Shown: positions 36,925-47,916, numbered from the stretch's first letter. The stretch: DNA of 64,000 bases from Desulfobacterium sp. (GCA_016342325.1 JAEINR010000002.1:1-64000); one strand, 5' to 3'. Notes: generated by a model from the letters alone, not told the origin. A program made the numbers and translations.

Positions 36925-37794
36925 TTATAAAGCTCTCATGGACTCGGGCTTGAGCCCGATTTTACCCTCCAGGGCCTTGGCAATATGGGCAAGGGTCTTT
37001 TCCTTGTCCCGGGGAAGCTCGGCCCTGATGGGAAGATAGTTGGATGCGTGGTTGGCATGGAACAGCCCCTGGGTGAGGTGGGTGGCCGAGATCATGGCCC
37101 CCAGTTCGATGAGCATCTCGTCCGGGTTGATCAGGTCAAACTTGCCTTGTTCGTACAGGTCGTGCATCTGGGTGCCCGGGATGAGCATGAGGCTCAAGGC
37201 GCCAACATACTCGGGATCAATGGCCGTGAGCACCCTGCCGGTCTCCCTGGCATGGATCAACGACCTTTCTCTGCCTGCAATGCCGGCAAGGACCGTGACG
37301 GAGAGTTTGAACCCGGCACTTCTGATCTTCTGGCCCATCTCGATCATCCGCTGGGCGTCGGCGCCCTTGACGATCTTCTCAAGGGTCACGTCATCTCCGG
37401 TTTCAAGGCCCATGTAAGCGATGGTGACCCCCAGTGCCCGGAGCTCTTCCAGTTCCTGTTTCGACTTCATCCGGATACTCTTGGTGTTGGCATAGAGGCC
37501 GATGCGCTCGATCCAGGGTAGTCGCTGGTTGATTCTTTCAAGGATCGGGACCAGGCGCCGTTGGGGGATGATCAGGGCATCGCCGTCGCAGAGAAAGAGC
37601 CGGTTCTGATTTCGGAAGTGTTTGGCCGCGAACTCGATATCCTCCATGATTATGGGATCTTTTTTGATGGTGAACCGTTCTCCCTTGTAAGCGCCGCAAA
37701 AGGTGCACTTGTTGTGGGAACACCCCACTGTTACCTGGAGGAGAATCGAGTTTGCCTCGCTGGGAGGCCGTATGATGTTGCCTTCATAGTGCAT
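36925..37794 (-). CDS. Radical SAM protein, paralogue of the gene at 24215
   Basis: A 289-residue radical SAM protein closely similar along its length to the product of 24215-25096. Both share the YEG.I.RP.SEANS start, the GCSHN.C.FCG cluster region with C-x4-C-x2-C spacing, FLCDGDALI/FLCDGDAIA, LGLETGD, and the C-terminal HASN(Y/H)LPI. Function is unknown. It has AAGGAATGGGAG before the ATG and reads toward the transketolase gene. Confidence 0.83.
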   Translation of the reverse strand: MHYEGNIIRPPSEANSILLQVTVGCSHNKCTFCGAYKGERFTIKKDPIIMEDIEFAAKHFRNQNRLFLCDGDALIIPQRRLVPILERINQRLPWIERIGLYANTKSIRMKSKQELEELRALGVTIAYMGLETGDDVTLEKIVKGADAQRMIEMGQKIRSAGFKLSVTVLAGIAGRERSLIHARETGRVLTAIDPEYVGALSLMLIPGTQMHDLYEQGKFDLINPDEMLIELGAMISATHLTQGLFHANHASNYLPIRAELPRDKEKTLAHIAKALEGKIGLKPESMRAL

Positions 37795-38107
37795 ATTGTT
37801 TCTCCCATTCCTTTAAATGGCCATGACAATAAAATCCTTGCACCCATCAACCACCCGGGGGCCATGGCTCCGTGGTCGTGATGACGCACGATAGTTAACA
37901 GGTTTTGCCCTAAAAATCAATATAATCAATGGATTGATCTTTGATATTATGTTTTTTTGTCCTTGGACGGTTTTTTGGGGCCTTGGAAGCCTGTTTTCGG
38001 TAATCTTTTCCGGTCCCCGCCTTGACAATCGTGAATTTAAACCAATTATTTAGGACAAAAATAGATTTAATAATCGTTGTTTATGCAGGAAACAAATAGG
38101 AGAAGTT
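37795..38107. other. Divergent intergenic region upstream of htpG
   Basis: No gene is seen. A likely htpG promoter is at 38022-38050, with TTGACA, a 17-base spacer and ATTATT. AGGAG at 38099-38103 is the htpG ribosome site. The leftward promoter for the radical SAM gene was not resolved. Confidence 0.45.
38022..38050 (+). promoter_or_regulatory. Putative htpG promoter
   Basis: CCTTGACA with a 17-18 base spacer to ATTATTT. The CTTGA part could also be read as a heat-shock -35 box, but the -10 does not match CCCCAT, so the sigma factor is uncertain. Confidence 0.4.
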
Positions 38108-40032
<1,925 letters not shown>

Positions 40033-40036
<4 letters not shown>

Positions 40037-41367
40037 TGATTTTTCTCGAAAGCTTGGGGTGCTGCCGCAACCAGGTGGACAGCGAAGTCATGCTGGGCAG
40101 ACTTGGGGCAGCGGGTCATGGCATTGTCCATGACCCTTCCCTGGCAGAGGTGATCATTGTGAACACCTGTGGATTCATATCAGCAGCCTCGTCAGAGGCT
40201 GTTGATATCATCCTTGCCATGGCCGAGTACAAAAAGGAAGGCAAGTGCAAACGCCTGGTGGTCACCGGATGCATGACCGAGCGGTTCAAGGAGGACGACC
40301 TTGTGTCCGAGCTGCCCGAGGTGGATGCCTTCCTGGGTACCGGGGCCTGTGATCGCATTGTGGATGTGGTTGAGGACGGTTCAGGTAAGACGCTTACTTT
40401 GTTTCCCGACACTTGTGCACGGGAGATGCAGGGGTTTCCCCTGCCCCGGATCACCACCCTTGACCATCTTGCCCATGTCAAGATTTCCGAGGGATGCAAC
40501 CGCCACTGTACCTATTGCATCATTCCCCAGCTCAGGGGAATCCAGCGGAGCCGTACGGTTGCGGAAGTGGTGGCCGAGGCTGAAACCCTTGTTCGTCAGG
40601 GGGTCCGGGAGATCGTTCTGGTGGGGGAGAACACCTCGGATTACGGGGTGGATCTGGACACGGGGTGCGATCTTGCGCTCCTGATGACGACCCTGTCCAA
40701 ACGGATTGCATCCGTTGCCCCGGAGGTGTGGATCCGGCTTCTGTATACCCATCCTTCTTCCTTGAGCAAGGAGATGATCCAAGCGGTTGCCACCCTTGAC
40801 AATGTGTGCACCTATTTTGACGTGCCGATTCAGCACGCAAGCTCCAGGATGCTGCGGCTCATGGGCAGGAACTACAACCGGGAGGATCTCTACGATCTGT
40901 TTGCCTTTATCCGCAAGTGTGATCCCAATGCCGCCCTCAGGACCACCCTGATCACTGGGTTCCCCGGCGAGACAGAGGCGGATTTCCAGGAGCTGCTCGA
41001 TTTTGTCAAGGAGATCCGCTTTGACCAGCTGGGGGTGTTTGCCTACTCCGACGCCGACGACCTGAAATCCCATTCCCTGAAGGACCATGTGCCCGAAGAG
41101 ACCGGCGAGATCCGGCGGGACACCATCATGGCGGCCCAGGCCCTGATCTCGGAAGAGATCAACGAAAAGTACCTGGATCAGACCGTGACCGTGCTGATTG
41201 AGGAGAATCCCGATGAGGGCATCTATCTTAGCAGGGCCGAGTTCCAGGCGCCGGAAGTGGACGGGTTCACATTTGTTTACGGCTCAGGACTTGAAATCGG
41301 TACTTTTGTCAGGGTAAAGATCAACGACACCCATGAGTATGACCTTTCAGGAGAGATTGCAGAATGA
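40033..41367 (+). CDS. rimO: RimO, ribosomal protein S12 methylthiotransferase
   Basis: A 444-residue MiaB/RimO-type enzyme. The N-terminal UPF0004 domain has its three cluster cysteines ([19 protein letters not shown]), the radical SAM motif is C155-x3-C159-x2-C162 in [15 protein letters not shown], and the C-terminal TRAM domain is present. The RGIQRSR sequence after the radical SAM motif favours RimO over MiaB. It adds a methylthio group to an aspartate of S12. It overlaps htpG upstream and the polyprenyl synthase gene downstream by four bases each. Confidence 0.92.
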
Positions 41368-42347
41368 AAAGTGCTCTAAAGAGCAGAATCGTATCAGCGG
41401 TTGAAGGGGATCTTGCCCGGATTGAGGTGGCCCTGTCTGACAACCTGACCCCAAACCTCAGCCTTGTGAAGGATATTGCAGGGCACCTGCTGTTCAGTGG
41501 CGGAAAACGGCTTCGTCCCCTGCTCTTTCTATTGAGTTCACGGCTTTGCAATTACCCGGACGACCTTGCCGTAAGGTTCTCCACCCTGTTTGAATACCTC
41601 CACGCCGCAACCCTTCTCCACGACGATGTGGTGGACCGGGCCGATATGCGGCGGGGGAAACAGACGGCCCATGCCACCTGGGGTGCCCCCCGGGTGGTGC
41701 TGACCGGGGATTTTCTCCTCGCCCGCTCCCTCACCCTTGCTTCTGAGACAAACCTTCCCAGAATTATCAAGGTGATCGCCAATATTACCGAAGAGATGTC
41801 CCAGGGCGAGATCGATCAGCTGGAGAAAAAGGGGAAGCTCGATCTCACCGAGGCCGAATACATGGCCGTTATCCAAGGGAAGACCGCCGTGCTCATCGAG
41901 GGTGCCTGTAAGAGCGGTGCCATCATCGCCCAGGCGTCCGAGGAAAAGGAGGCGGCGCTTTGTGATTACGGACACCATTTGGGGATTGCCTTTCAGATGG
42001 CCGACGACCTCTTGGACTATACGGCCGATGCCAAGACCCTGGGGAAAAACCCAGGCGCCGATATTCGGGAAGGAAAGTTGACCCTGCCCCTGATCCACGC
42101 CCTGGAACAGGCCGAGGAAGGGGACCGGCAATGGATGGAGAAGGTGATCTCGGACAAGGCGTTCAACGATGACGATTTCAACGGGATTGTTGAAAAACTC
42201 CGACTGTACGGGGGGATCGACTATACCGAGTCAAAGGCCCGGGACCATGTTGACCTGGCAAAGAAGAGCCTCGGGGTCTTTGACGACTGTGAAGCAAAAA
42301 ATATCATGATGATGCTGGCCGATTACGCCATTGCAAGAAACGTATAG
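41364..42347 (+). CDS. ispB: Polyprenyl diphosphate synthase (IspB-like)
   Basis: A 327-residue trans-prenyltransferase. The first aspartate-rich motif is DDVVD (in LLHDDVVDRADMRRG) and the second is DDLLD. The residues just before the first motif are small, as in enzymes making long chains of 30-40 carbons, so quinone side-chain synthesis is likely. Exact chain length cannot be read from sequence. It is third in the htpG operon and overlaps rimO by four bases. Confidence 0.9.
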   Translation: MKSALKSRIVSAVEGDLARIEVALSDNLTPNLSLVKDIAGHLLFSGGKRLRPLLFLLSSRLCNYPDDLAVRFSTLFEYLHAATLLHDDVVDRADMRRGKQTAHATWGAPRVVLTGDFLLARSLTLASETNLPRIIKVIANITEEMSQGEIDQLEKKGKLDLTEAEYMAVIQGKTAVLIEGACKSGAIIAQASEEKEAALCDYGHHLGIAFQMADDLLDYTADAKTLGKNPGADIREGKLTLPLIHALEQAEEGDRQWMEKVISDKAFNDDDFNGIVEKLRLYGGIDYTESKARDHVDLAKKSLGVFDDCEAKNIMMMLADYAIARNV

Positions 42348-42356
42348 GAGAGTTTG

Positions 42357-43601
42357 ATGATGAGACGAGTTTTTACGGGCCTGGCAGGTTTGACCTGCCT
42401 GGTTGTGTTGCTGGCCCTGGGTACGGAAAATTGTTTTGCCGATTCAGGGGAGGGCAATGCCGTTGCCCTTGGAAAACGACCCATCCTCAACGATAATCTG
42501 CCCCACGCAAAAAAAGAAGCTGTTGCCGACGCCCTTAAGGCATCGGTGGAACGGGCGGTGGTGGCCATGCTTTCCCGGTCGGACATTGCCGAGAACCTTG
42601 ATTTTCTGTGGGAACAGGTGCTAACGGATCCCCGGAAGTACGTGGAGACCTACCGGGTGGTCGGCGAGCTTGAAAAGGAGAATCAATACATGGTGGCCGT
42701 GGCGGCCACGATCAATGCCCGGGCCCTGGAAGCGTTTTTTACCCAGGCAAAGATTCTCAACATTGCAAAGGAGACGCCCTCGGTTCTTTTTTTCATCAGC
42801 GAGCAATCCTTTAACGAACTCCTTCCCAGGTATTGGTGGGGCAACAACCCCCTGCCCTATAATTCGGTTGCCGAAGACGCCCTTACCACTCTCCTTGAAA
42901 AACAGGGATATACCATTGTGGGGAACGACACCCCCCGGCCCGACCCTGAAGCCGTTGGCATCTCCTTTGATTTTGTCCACGATGACACCGCCGCCCTCAA
43001 GCTTGGGGCAGCCCTCAAGGCCGACATGGTGGTCATGGGAAGGGCCCGGGCGGAAGAGCCGTCCAATCGCATGGGCGACGATCGCTCCTATGGGGCCGCC
43101 ATTGCCCTGGACCTTTTCGACACGGCCACAGGGGAACGGATTGCAACCCTTGAACATTCTGCAGTGGTGAAGAGCCAGGCGGACGATGAAGGGACGAGGC
43201 ATGCCCTTACCCAGGCTGGATCGCTTGCAGGGCAAGCTCTCCTGTCCAAGCTCCAGGCATACTGGGCCGCCCATCAGCGAACGGTCAGGGCCATCGAAAC
43301 CCGGGTGGAGGGCGCTGACTATCTGTCCAGCTTTATCATGCTGAGAAAGGTGCTCAACGACATGCCCGGCATCGAGGATGTCCGGACAAAGGAGATCGGA
43401 TCCGACCAGGCGGTGGTGGATATCCTGTTCAAGGGCAATGGGGGCAAGCTTGCCGATCTTCTCATGCTCAAGACCTTTGACTCCTTTGGCATTGAGATGT
43501 CCGAGGTGACCGAAGACGCCATGGTGATCCGCTTTGTCACCAAGGAGGATGTGGCACCGGTGGAGGCGTCTGAGATAAAAAAAGCATATATTTCAGAATA
43601 G
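42357..43601 (+). CDS. Exported protein of unknown function, FlgT-like in organisation
   Basis: A 414-residue protein with signal peptide (RVFTGLAGLTCLVVLLALGTENCFA). The next part (AKKEAVADALKASVERAVVAML) resembles the start of FlgT/LPP20-type domains, in which a helix packs on a beta sheet; the middle forms two alpha/beta repeats. No catalytic motif is seen. It is the last gene of the htpG-rimO-polyprenyl synthase operon, ten bases after the synthase. No flagellar gene is in the window, so a flagellar role is only suggested by the loose resemblance. Either ATG at 42357 or 42360 fits the GGAG site. Confidence 0.6.
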   Translation: MMRRVFTGLAGLTCLVVLLALGTENCFADSGEGNAVALGKRPILNDNLPHAKKEAVADALKASVERAVVAMLSRSDIAENLDFLWEQVLTDPRKYVETYRVVGELEKENQYMVAVAATINARALEAFFTQAKILNIAKETPSVLFFISEQSFNELLPRYWWGNNPLPYNSVAEDALTTLLEKQGYTIVGNDTPRPDPEAVGISFDFVHDDTAALKLGAALKADMVVMGRARAEEPSNRMGDDRSYGAAIALDLFDTATGERIATLEHSAVVKSQADDEGTRHALTQAGSLAGQALLSKLQAYWAAHQRTVRAIETRVEGADYLSSFIMLRKVLNDMPGIEDVRTKEIGSDQAVVDILFKGNGGKLADLLMLKTFDSFGIEMSEVTEDAMVIRFVTKEDVAPVEASEIKKAYISE

Positions 43602-43615
43602 GGTCTCTTATTTTC

Positions 43616-43644
43616 TTGACAACACCGTTGGAGGGTGATAAAAA
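43616..43644 (+). promoter_or_regulatory. Promoter of tRNA-Val
   Basis: TTGACA (43616-43621), 17-base spacer, TAAAAA (43639-43644), placed 14 bases before the first tRNA base. Confidence 0.65.
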
Positions 43645-43657
43645 CCTTCCAACATAA

Positions 43658-43733
43658 AGGCGCGTAGCTCAGTTGGTAGAGCGCTACCTCGACACGGTAG
43701 AAGTCAACAGTTCAAGCCTGTTCGTGCCTACCA
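43658..43733 (+). tRNA. tRNA-Val (GAC), with C at position 33
   Basis: A 76-base cloverleaf with encoded CCA. Acceptor AGGCGCG/CGTGCCT (one G-T pair), D arm GCTC/GAGC with GG in the loop, anticodon stem CTACC/GGTAG, variable loop AAGTC, T arm AACAG/CTGTT with TTCAAGC loop. The anticodon loop is TCGACAC, placing GAC at 34-36, which reads valine codons GUC and GUU. Position 33, almost always U in tRNAs, is C here. A promoter precedes it and a terminator follows. Confidence 0.92.
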
Positions 43734-43742
43734 TAAAAAATT

Positions 43743-43784
43743 AAGGGCTTACAGTTTTCCAACTGTAAGCCCTTTTGTTTTTTT
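43743..43784 (+). terminator. Intrinsic terminator after tRNA-Val
   Basis: A 14-bp perfect stem (AAGGGCTTACAGTT with AACTGTAAGCCCTT), loop TTCC, then a T-rich tail to 43784. Confidence 0.93.
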
Positions 43785-44231
43785 GCGATCATTCTGTGAC
43801 CAATCAAAATATAACACCCTCCAAACGACACGCCGCCGTCGCGGTTTTCTAATGCTTTTGCCAAAATAATACGAAACTCAAAGCTAAGAACCTAACGGAC
43901 ACCACTGGGAATTAATACAAATTTTCCGAAATGGTTCTTCTCTAAAAACGCTTGCTGGGCATGGGCAATTCTCTCCAGGAAGTTGAATCCTGATCGTCGC
44001 ATTCACAGTCTATCCGTCTCTTGTTTATCAACACCGTTCCCTTTGGTTCGATATAGGATAGGACGTTACCCCTGTCCCTGGCGACGTCGAAGGAACCGAT
44101 ATGGGTACGCCTCTTGCATTATAGCTTTGAATTTTAGAAAGTGTCGTATACGGGTCGGAGAATATGACATGGGAAATGGTTGTGGATAGGAAAAACCTGG
44201 TCAGATATTTTTAACAACTGGAGATGGCAAA
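43785..44231. other. Intergenic region before the OYE gene
   Basis: No gene supported; a 68-codon plus-strand frame here is rich in arginine and cysteine and has no ribosome site. The stretch contains dispersed repeat copy C (43845-43896). A weak purine-rich segment (GGAG, 44220-44223) precedes the ATG at 44232. Confidence 0.5.
43845..43896 (+). repeat. Dispersed repeat, copy C (shorter, diverged)
   Basis: TTTCTAATGCTTTTGCCA, AAATAATACGAAA and AAAGCTAAGAACCTAA line up with the right two thirds of copy B (25117-25191). The GACAAGCCAGAACCC part is missing. Confidence 0.65.
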
Positions 44232-45359
44232 ATGAACAACATGTTTCAACCCTGGAAAATGGGTACACTTGAAATTAAAAATCGTTTGGTCCGAAGCGCT
44301 ACGGTGGAAGGCTTGTCAATGGATGACGGCGCACCCCGTCAAAGACTGATTGATATCACCCAGGAGATTGCCAGGGGTGGCGCAGGCCTTATCATCGCTG
44401 GAACGGCCTATATCAGCCATGAAGGCCGGGGGGACAAGAACACCACTGGAATGGACAATGATAAACTGATCGAACCTTTAAGTCGATTGTGTGGGGCGGT
44501 TCACACTGCCGGTGGCATCCTGGCGGCCCAGTTACTCCATTGTGGTTCCACCCTTAATCCTGAAATCCTACCGGAAAAAAAGGCGCTTTACGGCCCTTCT
44601 GCCATGATCGATCCCGTATGTGGTCATCCGGTGGTGGAATTGAGCAAAGATCATATTCTAAGGATTGTGGATGATTATGCAAATGCGGCACGGAGAGCCA
44701 AACAAGCCGGGTTTCGAGCGGTTCAGATCCACGCCGCCCACGGTTATCTCATCAACCAATTCTTAAGTGCATCCCGCAACCGGCGTAAAGACGCCTACGG
44801 CGGGTCCCTTGAACATCGTGCCCTGTTGCTGCACCAAGTTTATGAGGCGGTAAGGGGGACGGTGGGCAGGGATTTTCCAATATTCATCAAAATGAGCGGC
44901 TATGACGGATTCCCCGGTGGCGTTGAGCCGGACGAGGCTGCCCGGGTGGCCGCGTCACTTGATGCCATGGGGCTTGATGCCATTGAGGTGAGTGCAGGCA
45001 CCCCCGAGGGAGCGAAAAAGGGGGGCTGGGACCATATCATTCCTTCGCCCTTTGATGAAGGATCCTTAGTGAAATATGCCTTGAAGATCAAGGCAAAAGT
45101 CCGTTGTCCGGTCATTTCAGTGGAGGGGTGGCGAACGCCCCTAAAAATTGCCAAAGCCCTGGAACAGATCGATGCGGTTTCCATGAGTCGTCCCTTTATC
45201 AGGGAACCGGGCCTGGCCAATCGCTGGTTGGGCGGAGACCTTACGCCTGCCCATTGCATCTCCTGCAATAAATGCCTTGATTTAATCATGGGATCAGGGT
45301 TGGGGTGTATCTTCAACAACCGTGGAGAAGATAAAGCAAATTCGCTTTCACGGCCTTAA
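44232..45359 (+). CDS. Old Yellow Enzyme-family NADH:flavin oxidoreductase
   Basis: A 375-residue protein with the FMN-binding TIM barrel only. Visible marks are KNRLVRSAT near the start, QLLHCG, the active-site-region HAAHGYLINQFLSASRNRR.D.YGGS and SRPFIREPGL. The C-terminus reads CISCNKCLDL...GLGC, a cysteine set that could hold a 4Fe-4S cluster as in 2,4-dienoyl-CoA reductase relatives, but the usual second FAD/NAD domain is absent, so length is about half that of those enzymes. It lies on the same strand just before the quaternary-amine methyltransferase cluster. OYE-type proteins (DgcA, StcD) take part in N-demethylation elsewhere; a role on dimethylglycine-like products here is inference. 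Confidence 0.85.
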   Translation: MNNMFQPWKMGTLEIKNRLVRSATVEGLSMDDGAPRQRLIDITQEIARGGAGLIIAGTAYISHEGRGDKNTTGMDNDKLIEPLSRLCGAVHTAGGILAAQLLHCGSTLNPEILPEKKALYGPSAMIDPVCGHPVVELSKDHILRIVDDYANAARRAKQAGFRAVQIHAAHGYLINQFLSASRNRRKDAYGGSLEHRALLLHQVYEAVRGTVGRDFPIFIKMSGYDGFPGGVEPDEAARVAASLDAMGLDAIEVSAGTPEGAKKGGWDHIIPSPFDEGSLVKYALKIKAKVRCPVISVEGWRTPLKIAKALEQIDAVSMSRPFIREPGLANRWLGGDLTPAHCISCNKCLDLIMGSGLGCIFNNRGEDKANSLSRP

Positions 45360-45421
45360 ATCAAGCCCCGGGCGCCCCATCCAAGTCTCTTTAATGTTAG
45401 ATTATACACAATCGCATACCT

Positions 45422-45500
45422 CCATACGATTCTGTATGGATCGGTGGTTGGGGCACCCTGGGGCGTTAAACGGTTTTCCCATACAGTTTCGTATGGGAAA
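45422..45500. promoter_or_regulatory. Paired palindromic upstream activator sites
   Basis: Site 1 (45422-45439) reads CCATACGATTCTGTATGG. Site 2 (45475-45500) has arms TTTCCCATAC and GTATGGGAAA with a six-base centre. Read on the opposite strand, the 16-base core of site 2 differs from that of site 1 at only two positions, giving CCATACGAWWCTGTATGG overall. Centres are 57 bases apart, and lie about 142 and 84 bases upstream of the -24 GG, a typical range for sigma54 activators. Confidence 0.65.
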
Positions 45501-45569
45501 CCATCGTCATCTGAAATCCTGAATCTCCAGACCTGTTGATTTACGCGCCCTAACCCCTGTTTTGCCCTA

Positions 45570-45586
45570 TTGGCATATCTCTTGCT
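45570..45586 (+). promoter_or_regulatory. Sigma54 (-24/-12) promoter
   Basis: TTGGCATATCTCTTGCT fits the sigma54 consensus YTGGCAYGNNNNTTGCW, with GG and GC exactly ten bases apart. It lies 87 bases before the GTG start of the MttB-family gene and downstream of two palindromes; a sigma54 activator gene ends the cluster. Confidence 0.78.
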
Positions 45587-45672
45587 ATCCCTGGTCTTGT
45601 GTCGGAATGAACAATAATCGTCGGCCTGTTTGTTCCGGCAATCCAACAATGAATTTATTTAGGAGGTTGCTC

Positions 45673-47103
45673 GTGTTTAAGCGCATGGAAGGTTTTAGTG
45701 AAAATGATATAGATAAAATCCACAATGCTGTTATGGAAGTGCTCCGGGATATCGGAGTGGCATTCCATGAGCCCGAAGCGTTGGAGATTTTTAAAAACCA
45801 CGGATTCAAGGTTGAGGGTAGGACGGTTTATTTTAGTGAGAACCAGGTGATGAAGGCCTTGGATACGGTACCTTCTGAGTATACGATATTTGCCAGAAAT
45901 CCGGAAAACGATGTCAAGGTGGGGGGGGATAATTTCGCGCTTCTTCCGGGTTGGGGGGCTCCGTTTATCATTGATAACGATGGCGAACAGAGAAATGCCG
46001 TCATGGAAGACTATGAAAACTTCTGCAAGCTTGTTCACACCTCAAAGTATCTGGACATGAACGGCTTCCTGATGGTGATGCCCTCGGATATTAATCCCCA
46101 AGAGTCCCATCTTGATATGATACTTGCCAATATACTCCTGACGGACAAGGCGTTCATGGGAAGCCCCCAGGACAGGAGCAAGGCCGTGGACAGTCTTGAA
46201 ATGGTAAGCATTTTATGGGGGGGAAAGGATAAAATCCTCAACAAACCCGTTCTTCCGTCAAAGGTCAACCCGGTCTCTCCGCTGATCTATTCAGAGGAGA
46301 TGGTCGGAACCCTCATTGAATATGCAACCCTTGGTCAGCCACTGGAATTTCCAGATCTGATTCTATCGGGAACAACGGCTCCCATTACCCTTGCCGGCAC
46401 GGCCACAGTCATGATGGCCGAGGACCTGGCAGGCGTGGTCTTGGCCCAGCTCATTAATCCGGGAACCCCCTGTGTCATCGGCGGAAACACCTGTGCCACG
46501 GACATGCGTACGGGCGGCATGGCCCTGGGCGGACCCGAAGCAATTAAAATTATTCATATCATTGCACAGATGGGCAGGTTCTATGGGGTGCCCACCAAGT
46601 CCGGTGGGTCCCTCACCGACGCATTTTTTCCCGATATGCAGGCAGGGGTCGAGTCAGCCTTGAGCATGTTCACCTCCATTGCTGCCGGATCCCATTTCAT
46701 GAATCAGTCCTGCGGTATTCTAGCAGGGTTTAATGCCATGAGTTTTGAGAAATTCCTCTTGGATGAGGAGATTTGTGGCATGGTTCGAAAAATCGTTACC
46801 CCGGTGGAGGTTACCGAAGAGAGCATCGGCATGGATCAGATCAAAAGAGCGGGTATTGGCGGGGCGTATATCACCTTTCCCGAAACATTTAAAAAATGCA
46901 GAACAGAGCTCTTTATGCCTGAGCATGCGACCCGGGGAAGCTATGAAACCTGGGCGGTCCAGGGTAAGAAAAAGGTCCATACAAAGGCCCATGAATCATT
47001 GATCAAGCGCCTTGATACCTATAAAAAACCGGATATCGATCCTTCCATTGAAAAGGAGCTTCGCGAATTTGTTGCGCAAAGGCGCGCTGCCATCAGCAAG
47101 TAA
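45673..47103 (+). CDS. MttB-family (non-pyrrolysine) quaternary-amine:corrinoid methyltransferase
   Basis: A 476-residue member of the trimethylamine methyltransferase family. It has no in-frame amber codon, so it lacks pyrrolysine, like glycine betaine methyltransferase MtgB and relatives (MtpB, MtcB) and unlike true MttB. It should transfer a methyl group from a quaternary amine to the corrinoid protein encoded next. Two BCCT carriers downstream point to glycine betaine or a similar osmolyte, but proline betaine or carnitine remain possible. The GTG at 45673 is chosen because AGGAGG ends six bases before it; the longer frame starts upstream of the sigma54 promoter and cannot be translated from that transcript. 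Confidence 0.88.
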   Translation: MFKRMEGFSENDIDKIHNAVMEVLRDIGVAFHEPEALEIFKNHGFKVEGRTVYFSENQVMKALDTVPSEYTIFARNPENDVKVGGDNFALLPGWGAPFIIDNDGEQRNAVMEDYENFCKLVHTSKYLDMNGFLMVMPSDINPQESHLDMILANILLTDKAFMGSPQDRSKAVDSLEMVSILWGGKDKILNKPVLPSKVNPVSPLIYSEEMVGTLIEYATLGQPLEFPDLILSGTTAPITLAGTATVMMAEDLAGVVLAQLINPGTPCVIGGNTCATDMRTGGMALGGPEAIKIIHIIAQMGRFYGVPTKSGGSLTDAFFPDMQAGVESALSMFTSIAAGSHFMNQSCGILAGFNAMSFEKFLLDEEICGMVRKIVTPVEVTEESIGMDQIKRAGIGGAYITFPETFKKCRTELFMPEHATRGSYETWAVQGKKKVHTKAHESLIKRLDTYKKPDIDPSIEKELREFVAQRRAAISK

Positions 47104-47191
47104 CCTTTTGTTCAATGGTTGGGGGATATGCCCCCCAGTTGATTACCAATTACAGCAGGTACGTTGATCGTTAAATCTTAAGGAGAGACCC

Positions 47192-47824
47192 ATGGAAGAC
47201 CATACTCAAATAACCGAAACCCTTATCCAGGGTGATGATGAAAAGCTTATAATCCTTGTCCAGGAAGCCCTTGACAGTGGTGCCAATCCCGGCAAGCTCT
47301 TGAACCATGTGTTGATCCCGGCCATGGACGTGATTGGGGAAAGAATGGAATCAGGGGAGATGTTCATCCCCGAGGTCCTCATGGGCGCAAGAGCCATGGG
47401 CCTTGCCGTTGAAATGCTTAAACCCCTTCTTGGTGATGGAGAATCTTCCTCTGCCGGCAAGGTGATCATTGGAACGGTCAAGGGAGATCTCCACGACATC
47501 GGAAAAAACCTTGTTTCCATGATGATGGAGAGTGCAGGATTTGAGGTGACGGACCTGGGTGTGGACATTGCACCTGAAAATTTCATTGCGGCCATCAAGG
47601 ATCAGAATGCCACCATTGTTGCCCTTTCAGCCCTCTTGACCACCACCATGCCCATGATGAAGGCGACTGTTGAGGCGATTTGCGAGAGCGGGCTTCGGGA
47701 GCAGGTAAAGATCATCGTGGGCGGCGCCCCGGTGAACCAGAGCTTTGCCGATGAGATCGGTGCGGACGGCTATGCCGCAGATGCAGGCTCTGCAAGCAAG
47801 CTTGCCAAATCGTACCTGAATTAG
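47192..47824 (+). CDS. mtgC: Corrinoid protein (MtgC/MttC type)
   Basis: A 210-residue methyltransferase cognate corrinoid protein. Residues 1-85 form the helical cap (B12-binding-2) and the rest the Rossmann-like cobalamin domain with the lower-ligand motif D99-x-H101-x-x-G104 (GDLHDIGKN) and a later GGAPV. It carries the methyl group on cobalt between the MttB-family enzyme and the tetrahydrofolate methyltransferase. A strong AAGGAGAG site precedes the ATG. The symbol follows the glycine-betaine system by context; substrate is unproven. Confidence 0.9.
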   Translation: MEDHTQITETLIQGDDEKLIILVQEALDSGANPGKLLNHVLIPAMDVIGERMESGEMFIPEVLMGARAMGLAVEMLKPLLGDGESSSAGKVIIGTVKGDLHDIGKNLVSMMMESAGFEVTDLGVDIAPENFIAAIKDQNATIVALSALLTTTMPMMKATVEAICESGLREQVKIIVGGAPVNQSFADEIGADGYAADAGSASKLAKSYLN

Positions 47825-47916
47825 ATCGTATGTTATTGCGGGCAGGGTGCAGATTCAATGGACTCTGCGTCCTGCCCTCCACCATGGATTTTCAGCAAAG
47901 AGCAGAGGTGTACCCC

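Larger units (their letters stand above)
45360..45672. other. Regulatory region of the methyltransferase operon
   Basis: No gene is seen. It holds two related palindromes (45422-45439 and 45475-45500), a sigma54 promoter (45570-45586) and the AGGAGG ribosome site (45661-45666) of the MttB-family gene. The layout is that of an enhancer-dependent promoter. Confidence 0.7.

Noticed and set aside
43983-44189. A 68-codon frame before the OYE gene
   Set aside because: Arg- and Cys-rich composition without ribosome site; likely chance frame in noncoding DNA.
45673-47103. Pyrrolysine-containing MttB
   Set aside because: The frame contains no in-frame TAG; it is the non-pyrrolysine type.
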